A stretch of DNA of 64,000 bases, from the NCBI RefSeq assembly GCF_016894385.1, contig NZ_CP069811.1, positions 1,278,501 through 1,342,500 on the forward strand, given 5' to 3'. The stretch comes from Cupriavidus oxalaticus. GTDB lineage: Bacteria; Pseudomonadota; Gammaproteobacteria; Burkholderiales; Burkholderiaceae. Position 1 is the first letter of the stretch. Every line of letters begins with the position of its first letter. The notes beneath the pieces are model-generated. The model was given only the letters and a program-made list of their open reading frames with translations. It was not told the DNA's origin and did no database searches. Below are positions 43,954 to 52,768 of this stretch, one piece after another. Both the position numbers and the translations under genes were made by a program.

Positions 43954-44000
43954 AATGAGCAGACTGTTTGCTCCCCTCTCCCGCTTGCGGGAGAGGGGCC
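43954..44000. repeat. Dispersed hairpin repeat, copy 1
   Basis: CCCCTCTCCCGC (43973-43984) and GCGGGAGAGGGG (43987-43998) pair perfectly with a TT loop. The flank TGAGCAGACTGTTTGCT resembles that of the repeat at 48579-48625, so both belong to one dispersed intergenic family, possibly acting as a transcription terminator after the CoA ligase gene. A third, shorter CTCTCCCA/TGGGAGA hairpin lies near 44075-44095. Confidence 0.6.
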
Positions 44001-44161
44001 GGGGGTGAGGGCAAGCGCATGGCAAGCACCGTCGCGCCTCGCTTCGTCGACACTCTGGCCCTCAACCCCGCCCCTCTCCCACAAAATGGGAGACAACATT
44101 CGCAGTTTCTGAACTTGTCAGGAAACGGCCGGACTATTTCCCTTGTGCCGTCCGGAGAAGC

Positions 44162-44187
44162 AAAAAGGCCGGCGTCAGGGCGCCGGC
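44162..44187 (-). terminator. Rho-independent terminator after the enoyl-CoA hydratase gene
   Basis: Minus-strand hairpin GCCGGCG / CGCCGGC (44168-44174 and 44181-44187, loop of six) followed by a run of five T (complement of 44162-44166). It sits 30 bp beyond the enoyl-CoA hydratase stop codon. Confidence 0.7.
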
Positions 44188-44216
44188 GTTTCAGTCTCCG
44201 CTTTCGCGGCGAGCAA

Positions 44217-45053
44217 TCATCTCTTCGCTACCCGGTCCCAGTCATACCGCAACGGCTTGCCCTCGGCAAAGCGGCGCAAGGCGTCGGCATGGTACGCCGT
44301 CGTGGACGCCACCGCCTGCGCATTGGCCTCCAGCTCCACGAACGCGCCGTAGCTCGTCTCGAAGCTGCTGTTCAACATGCGCTTCATCGCGCCCATCGCC
44401 TGCGGGGGCGCCTCGACGAACCGCAGCGCGAACTGCCGGGCCTGCTCCGCCAGCGTCTCGTGCGGGTAGATCGCATGAACGATGCCGAGCTGCTTCGCCT
44501 CCTCGGCACCGACCTTCCGGGCTGTCAGCATCAACTCCTTGGCCATCGACATGCCGACCATGCGCGGCAGGAAGTAGGCCGAGGCCATGTCCGGCACCAG
44601 TCCCACCTTGGCAAACGACATGCCGAAGAACGCGCGCGGCGACGCCAGCACGAAGTCGGCCACCAGCGCCAGTCCCATGCCGGCGCCGAGCGCCGGGCCG
44701 TCGACCGCGGCGATGACCGGCATTTCCAGGTTGCGCAGCCGCGCGACCCGGTCATGCAGCGCGAGCAGGCGCCGCCGCATCGCGTCGGGCGAGTTCTGCG
44801 GCGCATCGGGATGTTCGACGCGGCTCTTCAGGTCGCCGAGGTCGCCCCCCGAGCAGAACGAGCCGCCCGAGCCGGTGATGATGAGCGCGCGGATTTTAGG
44901 GTCGCGCTCCACGCGGTCCAGCATGTCGGTGTAGTCCTGGCGCAGCGTCAGCGACATCGGATTGCGGCGTTCCGGCCGGTCATGGATGAGCGCCGCGATG
45001 CCGTCCCCGATTTCGAGCCGTGCTTCGCGCAGCGGGATCGTCTCTCTTTGCAT
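44217..45053 (-). CDS. Enoyl-CoA hydratase/isomerase
   Basis: 278 residues of the crotonase superfamily: ALIITGSGGSFCSGGDLGDLKS forms the first oxyanion-hole strand, and VIAAVDGPALGAGMGLALVADFVLAS the second. The catalytic acid position near KVGLVPDMASAYFLPRMVG carries no Glu in the canonical place (Asp is seen), so the exact reaction (hydration, isomerisation or other) is open. It follows a nitronate monooxygenase-like gene by 22 bp on the same strand and ends at an intrinsic terminator, so the two form a short operon for CoA-linked degradation. Confidence 0.88.
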   Translation of the reverse strand: MQRETIPLREARLEIGDGIAALIHDRPERRNPMSLTLRQDYTDMLDRVERDPKIRALIITGSGGSFCSGGDLGDLKSRVEHPDAPQNSPDAMRRRLLALHDRVARLRNLEMPVIAAVDGPALGAGMGLALVADFVLASPRAFFGMSFAKVGLVPDMASAYFLPRMVGMSMAKELMLTARKVGAEEAKQLGIVHAIYPHETLAEQARQFALRFVEAPPQAMGAMKRMLNSSFETSYGAFVELEANAQAVASTTAYHADALRRFAEGKPLRYDWDRVAKR

Positions 45054-45075
45054 GATATTGCTCCTCGGTGAATCG

Positions 45076-46050
45076 TCAGTCGTCGAACCGCGCCAGCGTC
45101 TCGCACAGGGCGGCGCGGCACTCGGCCATCATGCGCGAGACCAGTTCCTGGCAGCCCGGGATATCGTCGATCATCGCGATCGCCTGGCTGGCGCCGATCA
45201 GGCCGGACGGGACGTCTCCGGTCTCCAGCACCTTGCGCCCGCGCTCGCCGGCCAGCAGCGGCGCGAGGTCGTCGTAGGTGGCCCCGCCGGGGCGCAGTTC
45301 CATCGCCAGGACTTCCTCCGCCGCCTCGTTCCTGAAGTAGCGGGCCGAGCGCTTCAGCGTGCGCTTGAGGAGGATCGTGGAGTGCTCATTGCCCTTGAGC
45401 AGCGCCTGCTTGACGTTGTCGTGCGACTCGCATTCCTGGGTCAGCGCGAAGCGCGTGCCGATGTTCACGCCATCGGCACCCAGCGCAAGGGCGGCGGCGA
45501 TGGCCCGTCCGCCCCAGATGCCGCCCGAGGCGATCACCGGGATCTTCACGGCCTGCACGGTGGCGGGAATCATGACCATGCTGCCGACGTCGCCCTCGCC
45601 CATATGGCCCGCCGCCTCGAAGCTGTCGATGGAGATCACGTCCACGCCCATGCGCTCGGCCGACAGCGCGTGGCGCACCGCCGTGCACTTGTGGATCACC
45701 GTCAGGCCCGCCTCCTTGAACGCCGTGATCACCGGCTTCGGGTTGTTGCCGGCGGTCTCGACGATCTGCACGCCGCTGGCGACGATGGCGTCCACCCAGT
45801 CGTCGTAGGTCACGTCGGTGTTGGTCAGCGACAGCGTCAGGTTGACGCCGAACGGCTTGTCGGTCAGTTCGCGCGTGCGGTCGATCTCGCGGCGCAGCGC
45901 GTCGGGCGTGCGCTGGGTGCGCGCCGTGATCATGCCAAGCGCCCCGGCATTGGATACCGCTGCCGCCAGCTTGGCGCGGCCGATCCATTGCATGCCGCCT
46001 TCGACGATCGGATAGCGGGTGCCCAGCAGCTCGGTGATACGTGTCTTCAT
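45076..46050 (-). CDS. Nitronate monooxygenase / 2-nitropropane dioxygenase-like flavoprotein
   Basis: 324 residues, an FMN-binding TIM barrel: TRYPIVEGGMQWIGRAKLAAAVSNAGALGMI at the N-terminus, FGVNLTLS, HKCTAVRHALSAERMGVDVISIDSFEAAGHMGE and IPVIASGGIWGGRAIAAALALGADGVNIGTRF. Relatives include nitronate monooxygenases and FabK-like enoyl reductases. The AAGHMGE motif fits this broad class. The longer frame upstream lacks a start with support, so the ATG at 46050 is used. It is divergent from an acyl-CoA dehydrogenase gene and may handle an intermediate of the same pathway. Confidence 0.85.
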   Translation of the reverse strand: MKTRITELLGTRYPIVEGGMQWIGRAKLAAAVSNAGALGMITARTQRTPDALRREIDRTRELTDKPFGVNLTLSLTNTDVTYDDWVDAIVASGVQIVETAGNNPKPVITAFKEAGLTVIHKCTAVRHALSAERMGVDVISIDSFEAAGHMGEGDVGSMVMIPATVQAVKIPVIASGGIWGGRAIAAALALGADGVNIGTRFALTQECESHDNVKQALLKGNEHSTILLKRTLKRSARYFRNEAAEEVLAMELRPGGATYDDLAPLLAGERGRKVLETGDVPSGLIGASQAIAMIDDIPGCQELVSRMMAECRAALCETLARFDD

Positions 46051-46383
46051 GTTCGCTCTCGCAAGGTTCGATACACGCCTGAAGATACGCGCCGATCGCG
46101 CCGGCCCCGCCCCCCCGACGGGGGTTGCGCATATCGCATCAAGCAGCGCATATGACGGCCTGCGGAAATCACTGACTCCGGACCGCCGCGCGGGCGGGGG
46201 GGGCGGCAAAGCGCAGCCTGCGCCAGGGCGCGCCGCCCATGCCGCGCCAGTGCCGGGCCTGCGCGATCAGGCGCGCTTATCCGCCATGCCGCGCTTATCC
46301 ACGCCCCTCCAAAAAACCGTTTGCCGGCCTCTCCCGCGCGCCGCCAACATGGCGCCAGACCCTTTTTCATTTGCGGAGGCCGC
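46051..46383. promoter_or_regulatory. Divergent region, nitronate-monooxygenase-like gene / acyl-CoA dehydrogenase gene
   Basis: 333 bp with no gene that can be supported. It is very GC-rich, with homopolymer C and G runs (near 46110-46120 and 46195-46205) and the pair GCGCGCTTATCC / CCGCGCTTATCC near 46271-46300. A GGAGG site precedes the dehydrogenase ATG. Promoters for both directions should lie here, but I cannot place them. Confidence 0.4.
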
Positions 46384-47547
46384 ATGGCTGACACCACCCT
46401 TGACATCGATGGCCTGGACGACACCCAGCGCCTGCTGCGCGATAACATCCGCCGCTACCTGAAGGACAAGATCACCCCGATCATCGACGAGGCGGAGAAG
46501 AACCGGCGCTTCCCCCACGAGGTGCTGCCCGGCCTGGCCGATTTCGGCTACTTCGGCGGCTACATGCCGGAATCCGAAGGCGGGCTGGGGCTGGACTACC
46601 TGACCTGGGCGGTGATGATGGAGGAAGCCGGCTACTGCTGGCAGTCGATGCGCGCCATCATCAATTCGATGAACATCGTCGCGGGCATCATCCAGGCCTA
46701 CGGCACCGAGGCCCAGAAGGAGCGCTTCCTGTGGCCGCTGCTGCGCAACGAGCGCAAGAGCTATGTGTCGATCTCCGAGCCCGATGTCGGCTCGAACGTG
46801 GCCGAGATCAAGACCCGCGCCGACAAGCGCGGCGACACCTACGTGCTCAACGGCAGCAAGCTGTGGATCACCAACGGCATGTTCGCCGACTTCGGCATCG
46901 TGGTGGCGCGCACCTACAGCGATACCTGCAACGGCGATCTGTCGATGTTCCTGGTCGAGCGCGACGCCACGCCCTACACCGCCACGCCGGTCGAGATGAT
47001 GTTCGCGCGCACCACCGGCACCGCCGCCTTCACCTTCGAAAATGCCGAGATTCCGGCAGCGAACCTGCTGGGCAAGGAAGGCCAGGGCCTGCGCCAGACG
47101 CTGATCGGCCTGAACTTCGGCCGCCTCAACGTGGCGATGGGCGCGGTCGGGGCGGCGCAATATGCGCTGGACCTGGCGACGGACTATGCCACCCAGCGCA
47201 AGCAGTTCGGGCGCCCCATCGGCTCGTTCCAGCTCGTGCAGAAGCATATCGTCGACATGACCACGCGCGTGCAGGCGGCACGGGCGCTCGGCTACCGCGC
47301 GGCACGGGCCCTGCAGAGCGGCAATGCGCGCAGCGAATGCTCGATCGCCAAGCTGTATGCGACCGATAACGCCTACGAAGTGTCCCACCTCGCGCTGCAG
47401 GTGCATGGCGCGATGGGCTGCGCCGTCGGCTACCCGGTCGAACGCCTGTTCCGCGACGCGCGCGGCGGGCTGATTCCCGAAGGCACGACCGAGATCCAGA
47501 CACTGATCATCGGGCGCGAGATCCTCGGCCTCAACGCCATCAACTGA
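46384..47547 (+). CDS. Acyl-CoA dehydrogenase
   Basis: 387 residues with all three domains. YVSISEPDVGSNVAEIKTRA is the substrate/FAD signature, KLWITNG the second strand motif, YATQRKQFGRPIGSFQLVQ the helical-domain motif, and IPEGTTEIQTLIIGREILG holds the catalytic Glu in the usual place. It introduces the 2,3-double bond into an acyl-CoA and passes electrons to electron-transfer flavoprotein. Unlike the paired enzymes elsewhere in the window it looks like a self-sufficient homomeric enzyme. GGAGG precedes the ATG at 46384. A Bug gene follows by 44 bp. Confidence 0.92.
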   Translation: MADTTLDIDGLDDTQRLLRDNIRRYLKDKITPIIDEAEKNRRFPHEVLPGLADFGYFGGYMPESEGGLGLDYLTWAVMMEEAGYCWQSMRAIINSMNIVAGIIQAYGTEAQKERFLWPLLRNERKSYVSISEPDVGSNVAEIKTRADKRGDTYVLNGSKLWITNGMFADFGIVVARTYSDTCNGDLSMFLVERDATPYTATPVEMMFARTTGTAAFTFENAEIPAANLLGKEGQGLRQTLIGLNFGRLNVAMGAVGAAQYALDLATDYATQRKQFGRPIGSFQLVQKHIVDMTTRVQAARALGYRAARALQSGNARSECSIAKLYATDNAYEVSHLALQVHGAMGCAVGYPVERLFRDARGGLIPEGTTEIQTLIIGREILGLNAIN

Positions 47548-47591
47548 TTGCCGCCCGGCCTTCAGGTCAGGAACCACAAAAGGAGACAACG

Positions 47592-48563
47592 ATGAAGTGG
47601 AAAGCGATCGCCGGCGTGGCCATGCTGGTCTGCGGCATGGCCGCGCGGGCCGACACCTATCCCAGCCGGCCGATTACATTCGTGGTGCCCAACGCCGCCG
47701 GCGGCGCGATGGACTCCATCGCCCGCGCCATGGCGGAGACGATGAGCAAGCGGCTGGGCCAGCCGATCGTCATCGACAACCGCCCCGGCGCCGGCGGCAT
47801 GCTCGGCGCCCAGTACGTGGCACGCGCCGCGCCGGACGGGTATACGCTGCTGGTCACCACCTCCGGTCCGATCCTCATGGCGCCGTTCCTGTATGCGAAG
47901 GTGCCGTACGACGTCAGGCGCGACTTCAGCTTCGTCTCGCAGATTTGCGACGGCCAGCTCGTGATGGCGGTCAATACGCAAAAGGTGCCGGTGAAATCGG
48001 TCACGGAGTTCGTGGGCTGGGCTCAGCAGCGCAAGGGCAGCGTGACCTATGGCTCGTACGGCGTCGGCTCGTCGGCGCACCTGATGGCGTCGTACTTCAG
48101 TGAGTCCAACAAGCTGGAGATGACCCACGCCGCCTACAAGGGCGAGGCGCCGATGATGCAGGACCTGATCGGCGGCCAGATCGACTGGGGCATCGGCACC
48201 ACCGGCACGCTGGCCCCGCACCTGAAAAGCGGCCGTCTGCGCGCGCTGGCGGTCATGGGCAGCCAGAAGCTGGCCGAGCTGCCGGACGTGCCGACCATGG
48301 CCGAGGCCGGCTTCCCCGGCGCCGAGTACAGGACCATCGGCTGGGGCGGCATCCTGGCGCCCGCCAACGTGCCGGCGCCGGTGCTGGCAAAGCTGGAGCA
48401 GGAAGCGCGTGCCGCGGCGCAGACCACGGCGATGAAGGCCCGCTTCCAGGTGTTCGGCATGCAGCCGCTCGGCACCACCGGGGCGGAATTCAGGCGCGAT
48501 GTGGAAGCCACGGCCCCCGTGGTGGAACGCCTGATCCGCCTGTCGGGAGCGCGCGTGGAGTAA
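47592..48563 (+). CDS. Bug/TctC-family solute-binding protein
   Basis: 323 residues: signal MKWKAIAGVAMLVCGMAARA, mature start DTYPSRPITFVVPNAAGGAMDSIARA, DNRPGAGGMLGAQYVARAAPDGYTLL and AYKGEAPMMQDLIGGQIDWGIG. The AAGGxxD loop usually contacts a carboxylate ligand. AAAGGAGAC stands before the ATG. Downstream of an acyl-CoA dehydrogenase gene, it probably collects the acid that feeds this pathway. No TctA/TctB membrane partner is encoded nearby. Confidence 0.93.
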   Translation: MKWKAIAGVAMLVCGMAARADTYPSRPITFVVPNAAGGAMDSIARAMAETMSKRLGQPIVIDNRPGAGGMLGAQYVARAAPDGYTLLVTTSGPILMAPFLYAKVPYDVRRDFSFVSQICDGQLVMAVNTQKVPVKSVTEFVGWAQQRKGSVTYGSYGVGSSAHLMASYFSESNKLEMTHAAYKGEAPMMQDLIGGQIDWGIGTTGTLAPHLKSGRLRALAVMGSQKLAELPDVPTMAEAGFPGAEYRTIGWGGILAPANVPAPVLAKLEQEARAAAQTTAMKARFQVFGMQPLGTTGAEFRRDVEATAPVVERLIRLSGARVE

Positions 48564-48569
48564 GCCGCG

Positions 48570-48647
48570 CTAACAAAATGAGCGATGGTTTGCTCCCCTC
48601 TCCCACTTGCGTGGGAGAGGGGAGCAACCAGCCGGTCATTTTGTTAG
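48570..48647. repeat. Nested palindrome between convergent Bug genes (repeat copy 2)
   Basis: Outer arms CTAACAAAATGA (48570-48581) / TCATTTTGTTAG (48636-48647) are perfect. Inner arms GCTCCCCTCTCCCAC (48592-48606) / GTGGGAGAGGGGAGC (48611-48625) are also perfect with a TTGC loop. The whole 78-bp unit can fold into one long hairpin. The inner half is shared with the repeat at 43954-44000. It probably works as a bidirectional terminator and resembles a miniature inverted-repeat element. Confidence 0.75.
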
Positions 48648-48728
48648 GCCCTCTAAGCCGCGCTTGCTTGCCGCCACAGGTGGTGCACCAGCCCTGGCTG
48701 CAAGGTGTCCTGCAGCCAGCCATCATCG

Positions 48729-49739
48729 CTACTCGGGCTGCACCCCCGCCGCGGCGATCAGAGTTTTCCAGACCTGCTGGTCGGCCAGCACCGCCTTGCC
48801 CAGTTCCGGGCCCGACCCGGGATTCGCCAGGCTGCCCCGGCTGGCGTAGTGCGCCGCCGCCGCCGGCGAATTGACGAACTCCAGCGCCAGCCGGCCGAGC
48901 CGCTCCACGATGGGCGCCGGCGTGCCCGCGGGCGCGAACAGTCCGCTCCAGTTGATGCGCGACACTGACTCCACCAGCGTGCCGTTGCGCATGCCGGCTT
49001 CCGCCAGCGTCGGCACGTCGGGCAACTGCGGCAGCCGCTTCGGACTCAGCATGGCGAGCGCGCGCAGCTTGTTCGAGCGGATCAGCGCCAGCACCGCCCC
49101 GAACTCCACCATGGTGAAATCGACACTGCCGCCCATCAGGTCAGTCAGCAGGCTGGCGGTCGCCTTGTATGGCACGTCGGTCGTCCGGATCCCCGCTGCC
49201 TGCGTGAACGCGGCGGCCATCAGCCGGTAGCCGGTGCTGCTGCTGGCGCCGTTGAGCTTGCCCGGATTGGCGCGCGCGGCGTTGACCAGGTCGGCCACCG
49301 TCCTGAACGGCGATGCGGCCGGCACGACCAGCGCGATCGGCAGCGTCGACAGCCGGGCCACCGGCACGAAGTCCTTTTCCGGGTGGTACGGAAGCTGGCG
49401 GAACAGGAACGGGTTCGCCGACATCGAGCTCGATGCGGTCAGCAGCAGCGTATAGCCGTCCGGCGCAGCCTTGGCCACGTAGTCGCTGGCGATGATCATG
49501 TTGGCCCCGGGCCGGTTCTCCACGACCACGCCCTGGCCCAGCTTCTCGCCCAGGAACTTGGCCAGCAGCCGCGTGTAGTCGTCGATGCCCGATCCCGGGC
49601 TCGCGACCGACACGATCCTGACCGGGCGGTCGGGGTAGCCGCGCGCCTGCGCCCGCACAGCCGGTGCCAGCGTCTGGATGACGCTGCCGGCGGCCAGGGC
49701 CAGGATGTGGCGGCGGCGTGTCGAATGGGGTCTGGTCAT
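48729..49739 (-). CDS. Bug/TctC-family solute-binding protein, Tat-like leader
   Basis: 336 residues. The leader contains STRRRHILALAAGSVIQTLAPAVRAQA, an RR-bearing signal, and the mature part has YPDRPVRIVSVASPGSGIDDYTRLLAKFL, ENRPGANMIIASDYVAKAAPDGYTLLL and VPYKATASLLTDLMGGSVDFTMV. It differs from the other Bug proteins of the window in the ligand loop (ASPGSGIDD instead of AAGGxxD), so it may bind another acid. GGAGGAGAC precedes the ATG at 49739. It converges with the 47592 gene across a nested palindrome. Confidence 0.9.
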   Translation of the reverse strand: MTRPHSTRRRHILALAAGSVIQTLAPAVRAQARGYPDRPVRIVSVASPGSGIDDYTRLLAKFLGEKLGQGVVVENRPGANMIIASDYVAKAAPDGYTLLLTASSSMSANPFLFRQLPYHPEKDFVPVARLSTLPIALVVPAASPFRTVADLVNAARANPGKLNGASSSTGYRLMAAAFTQAAGIRTTDVPYKATASLLTDLMGGSVDFTMVEFGAVLALIRSNKLRALAMLSPKRLPQLPDVPTLAEAGMRNGTLVESVSRINWSGLFAPAGTPAPIVERLGRLALEFVNSPAAAAHYASRGSLANPGSGPELGKAVLADQQVWKTLIAAAGVQPE

Positions 49740-49823
49740 GCCTGTCTCCTCCTTGTAGTGAATGTAGTGAATTCTCTGCATTGGGGGGGCGTTCCGCTTG
49801 CCGGGGGTGCCGGAATGGCAAAA

Positions 49824-49854
49824 GACGGGCGGCCTGCCAGCAGACCTGCCCGTC
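49824..49854 (-). terminator. Weak hairpin after the MaoC gene
   Basis: Minus-strand stem GACGGGC / GCCCGTC (49824-49830 and 49848-49854), followed by TTTT (complement of 49820-49823). It lies 40 bp after the MaoC stop and may end the SDR/dehydrogenase/MaoC operon. The long loop makes it uncertain. Confidence 0.4.
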
Positions 49855-49894
49855 GTCACCTCGCGGCGCGCTACGCGTTAGGATGTTGCGTAAA

Positions 49895-50350
49895 TTACGG
49901 GAAGCGCCGCAGGATCGATTCCGCGATGCACACGGGCTTGCTGCCGCCCTGCCGCTCCACGGTCATCTCGACCTTGAACTGGGCGCCGCCGTTGTCCAGC
50001 GGCTCATACGACACCAGCCTGAACTGCGCACGCAGCAGGCTGTCGACCGGAACCGGAGCGGGAAACCGCACCTTGTCGAGGCCGTAGTTGACTCCCGTGC
50101 TGCTGTTCCGGATCCGGTATGCGGAGTGCGTGAAGGCCGGCAGCAGGCTCAGCGTCAGGAAACCGTGGGCGATCGGCGCGCCGAACGGGCCGTTCTTGGC
50201 GCGCTCGACGTCGACGTGAATCCACTGGTGGTCGCCCGTGGCGTCGGCGAACATATTGATGCGGGCCTGATCCAGCGCCAGCCATTCGCTCGTGCCGATG
50301 ACCTCTCCCACCAGCGGCTGGAGATCGGCGATGTTCTCGTAGGTCTTCAT
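49895..50350 (-). CDS. MaoC-family enoyl-CoA hydratase
   Basis: 151 residues of the hot-dog fold with the catalytic FADATGDHQWIHVD motif (Asp and His of the R-hydratase site, ~residues 30-45), PFGAPIAHGFLTLSL and the NYGLDKVRFPAPVPV strand. It hydrates a trans-2-enoyl-CoA to the R-3-hydroxyacyl-CoA. Its start overlaps the stop of the adjacent acyl-CoA dehydrogenase gene by four bases. In an operon with two acyl-CoA dehydrogenase genes and an SDR gene, it supplies the hydration step between them. Confidence 0.92.
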   Translation of the reverse strand: MKTYENIADLQPLVGEVIGTSEWLALDQARINMFADATGDHQWIHVDVERAKNGPFGAPIAHGFLTLSLLPAFTHSAYRIRNSSTGVNYGLDKVRFPAPVPVDSLLRAQFRLVSYEPLDNGGAQFKVEMTVERQGGSKPVCIAESILRRFP

Positions 50351-51495
50351 GCTTGCTCTTCCTTTTCAGTCAGGGATGCCTGCCATGCCTCGGCGTTGCG
50401 CGCGTCGTGCATGTCGGCATTGCCGAACAGCGCGTCCGCCACGACGGCGCGCTTGAAGTAGTGGCCGACGGGATACTCCTCGGTCATGCCGATGCCGCCG
50501 TGCAGCTGGATGGCCTGTCCGCACACATAGCGCGCGGCGCGCACCACCAGGCTCTTTGCCTGCGACACGGTGCGGTCCAGGTCGGGACTGTCGTTGTCGA
50601 TGGCCGCCAGCAGCACATAAAGCATCGAGCGCGCGACTTCCATCTCGGCGGCCATGTCGGACATCCGGTGCTGCAGCGACTGGAAGCTGCCGATCGCCAC
50701 GCCGAATTGCTTGCGCACCTTCAGGTAGTCCGCCGTGATCTCGATGGCCTTTTCCATGGCGCCCACCAGCTCGGCGCACAGCGCGGCGATGCCATGCGCC
50801 AGGCCCTGGCGCAGCGCGGCCTCGCCATTGCCGGCCTCGCCGAGCAGCGCGTCGGCCGGCACGAAGACGCCGTCGAAGGTCACTTCGGCGGCCCAGCTGC
50901 CGTCATGCAGGGGCAGCGAACGCCGCTTCACGCCTTCCTGTCCGGCCTCCACCACGAACAGGCTGGTGCCCGCACCGGCCACGTCGGCCGAGACCACGAA
51001 GGCGTCGGCGTCGCGGCCGCCTAGCACCAGCGTCTTGGTGCCGTGCAGCGTATAGCCGCCCGGCGCGGGCGTGGCGCGCGTCAGGACCGGGCCGATGAAG
51101 CCGCGCGACTGGCTTTCGCTGTAGGCCAGCGCCAGCCGGCGCGAGCCGTCCGCCACGGCGGGCAGCAGCGCTTCGCGTTGCTGCGCAGATCCGCCTGCCA
51201 GCACCGTCTGCGGCGCCAGCACGGCGCTGCCGAGCCACGGCTCGATCACCAGGCCGCGGCCGAACTCGGCGCTGATCAGCGCCATGTCGATGACATTGCC
51301 GCCCAGTCCGCCCGCCGCTTCCGGCAGCGCCGCGGCCAGCCAGCCGTTATCGGCGAAGGTCTGCCAATGGCCGGCATGGCACGGCTCGCCGCTGCGCAGG
51401 CGTGCCGTGCGCGCCGCGAGGTCGTATTCCTTGTCGACAAAGCGCCGCACGCTGTCGCGCAGCAGGCCTTGCTCATCATTCAGGTTGAATTTCAT
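50347..51495 (-). CDS. Acyl-CoA dehydrogenase, second (beta-type) subunit
   Basis: 382 residues with N-terminal MKFNLNDEQGLLRDSVRRFVDKEYD and C-terminal YVCGQAIQLHGGIGMTEEYPVGHYFKRAVVADALFG. It lacks the (E/G)GTSEVQR end motif of catalytic subunits, and its FAD/substrate middle region is degenerate (LALAYSESQSRGFIGPVLTRA). Two-subunit alpha2beta2 acyl-CoA dehydrogenases are known for steroid and other bulky CoA esters. This protein looks like the non-catalytic partner of the one encoded 15 bp upstream on the same strand. The pairing is inferred from sequence and position. Confidence 0.88.
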   Translation of the reverse strand: MKFNLNDEQGLLRDSVRRFVDKEYDLAARTARLRSGEPCHAGHWQTFADNGWLAAALPEAAGGLGGNVIDMALISAEFGRGLVIEPWLGSAVLAPQTVLAGGSAQQREALLPAVADGSRRLALAYSESQSRGFIGPVLTRATPAPGGYTLHGTKTLVLGGRDADAFVVSADVAGAGTSLFVVEAGQEGVKRRSLPLHDGSWAAEVTFDGVFVPADALLGEAGNGEAALRQGLAHGIAALCAELVGAMEKAIEITADYLKVRKQFGVAIGSFQSLQHRMSDMAAEMEVARSMLYVLLAAIDNDSPDLDRTVSQAKSLVVRAARYVCGQAIQLHGGIGMTEEYPVGHYFKRAVVADALFGNADMHDARNAEAWQASLTEKEEQA

Positions 51496-51510
51496 GCTCG
51501 GTGACTGCCT

Positions 51511-52734
51511 TCAGAAATTGAACAGCGACTTGGCGATGATGGTCCGCTGGACTTCGCTGGTGCCGCCATAGATGGTCGAGGCACGCCGGAAGAACATCTC
51601 GCTGGCGATGCCCCGGCCCAGGTCCTGCATGGGCAGCGCGGCTCTGGCGTCGCCATGGCCATCCTCGTCGTCCAGCGTCGGGTATGCCACGGCGCCGTAG
51701 TCGCCCAGCGCTTCCACCAGGAAGGTGCTCATGGCCTGCTGCAGCTCCGTGCCGCGGATCTTCAGCATGGAGCCCATCGCGTGGGCGGCCGGGCTGTGGT
51801 CTTCCTCCATCGACGCCACGCGCTGCACCAGCATGGCGATGGCATTCAGCTCCGCCTCGTAGCGCGCCAGCCGCAGCGCGAACTCGTGCCGCTGCGCCAG
51901 CGTGCGGCCGCTGACATCCTTGCGCGCGGCGAGACTGCGCACCTGCGCCAGATAGCGGCGCAGCATCGGCAGGTCGGCCGCCGTCGCGTGTTCGTTGTTG
52001 AGCAGGAACTTGGTGATGCTCCACCCTGCCCCTTCCTCGCCCACGCGGTTGGCCACGGGCACCCTGACGTCTTCGAAGAAGGTCTCGTTCAGGTGGTGGC
52101 AGCCGTCGATGCTGCGGATCGGCCGCACCGTGATGCCGGGCGACTTCATGTCCACCAGCAGGAAGGTGATGCCGGCCTGCTTCTTCGCCTCGGGATCGGT
52201 GCGCACCAGCAGGAAGATCCAGTCGGCGCGGTGAGCACAGGTGGTCCAGATCTTCTGGCCGTTGACCACGTAGTGGTCGCCTTCCCCCTCCACATCAAGA
52301 ACGGCGCGCGTGCGCAGCGAGGCGAGGTCGGAGCCGGAACCCGGCTCCGAGAAGCCCTGGCACCACTGGCGCTCGCCGCTCAGCATGTGCGGGATATGCT
52401 CGGCCCGCTGCGCCGGCGTGCCGAAGGCGTTCAGCACCGGTCCCAGCAGGCGCTGGGCTGCGGTATCCGACGACGGGGCGCCGGCGGCCACACATTCCTC
52501 GTCGAAGATCAGCCGCTGCAGCACCGACCAGCCGGTGCCGCCATGCTCTTTCGGCCAGGACGGCGCGCCCCAGCCACGCTGGTTCAGGATGCCCTGCCAG
52601 CGCGTCAGGTCCGCGCGCGCCGAGCGGGTGCCGCTGCGCGGCCTGCCGGCCAGGTCGGCGGGCAGGCTCTCGCGCAGGAAAGCGCGCACTTCCTGGCGGA
52701 ACGCCTCCAGGCCGAGATCGGGCTCGAAATCCAT
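51511..52734 (-). CDS. Acyl-CoA dehydrogenase, first (alpha-type) subunit
   Basis: 407 residues starting at MDFEPDLGLEAFRQEVRAFL. It has QGFSEPGSGSDLASLRTRAV (substrate/FAD motif), VNGQKIWTTCAHRADW and the end motif FFRRASTIYGGTSEVQRTIIAKSLF, with Gly where short-chain enzymes carry the catalytic Glu. This pattern marks the alpha subunit of heteromeric acyl-CoA dehydrogenases. AAAGGAGCAATGC precedes the ATG at 52734. It is co-transcribed with its beta partner, a MaoC hydratase and an upstream SDR gene. The bulky-ring substrate idea is inference. Confidence 0.9.
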   Translation of the reverse strand: MDFEPDLGLEAFRQEVRAFLRESLPADLAGRPRSGTRSARADLTRWQGILNQRGWGAPSWPKEHGGTGWSVLQRLIFDEECVAAGAPSSDTAAQRLLGPVLNAFGTPAQRAEHIPHMLSGERQWCQGFSEPGSGSDLASLRTRAVLDVEGEGDHYVVNGQKIWTTCAHRADWIFLLVRTDPEAKKQAGITFLLVDMKSPGITVRPIRSIDGCHHLNETFFEDVRVPVANRVGEEGAGWSITKFLLNNEHATAADLPMLRRYLAQVRSLAARKDVSGRTLAQRHEFALRLARYEAELNAIAMLVQRVASMEEDHSPAAHAMGSMLKIRGTELQQAMSTFLVEALGDYGAVAYPTLDDEDGHGDARAALPMQDLGRGIASEMFFRRASTIYGGTSEVQRTIIAKSLFNF

Positions 52735-52768
52735 TGCATTGCTCCTTTGAAGCCGTTGCCAGCCGTGG

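Noticed and set aside
43954..48647. CRISPR-like interpretation of the CTCCCCTCTCCC repeats
   Set aside because: Only two copies nearly 5 kb apart, each a hairpin, with no spacers or cas genes.
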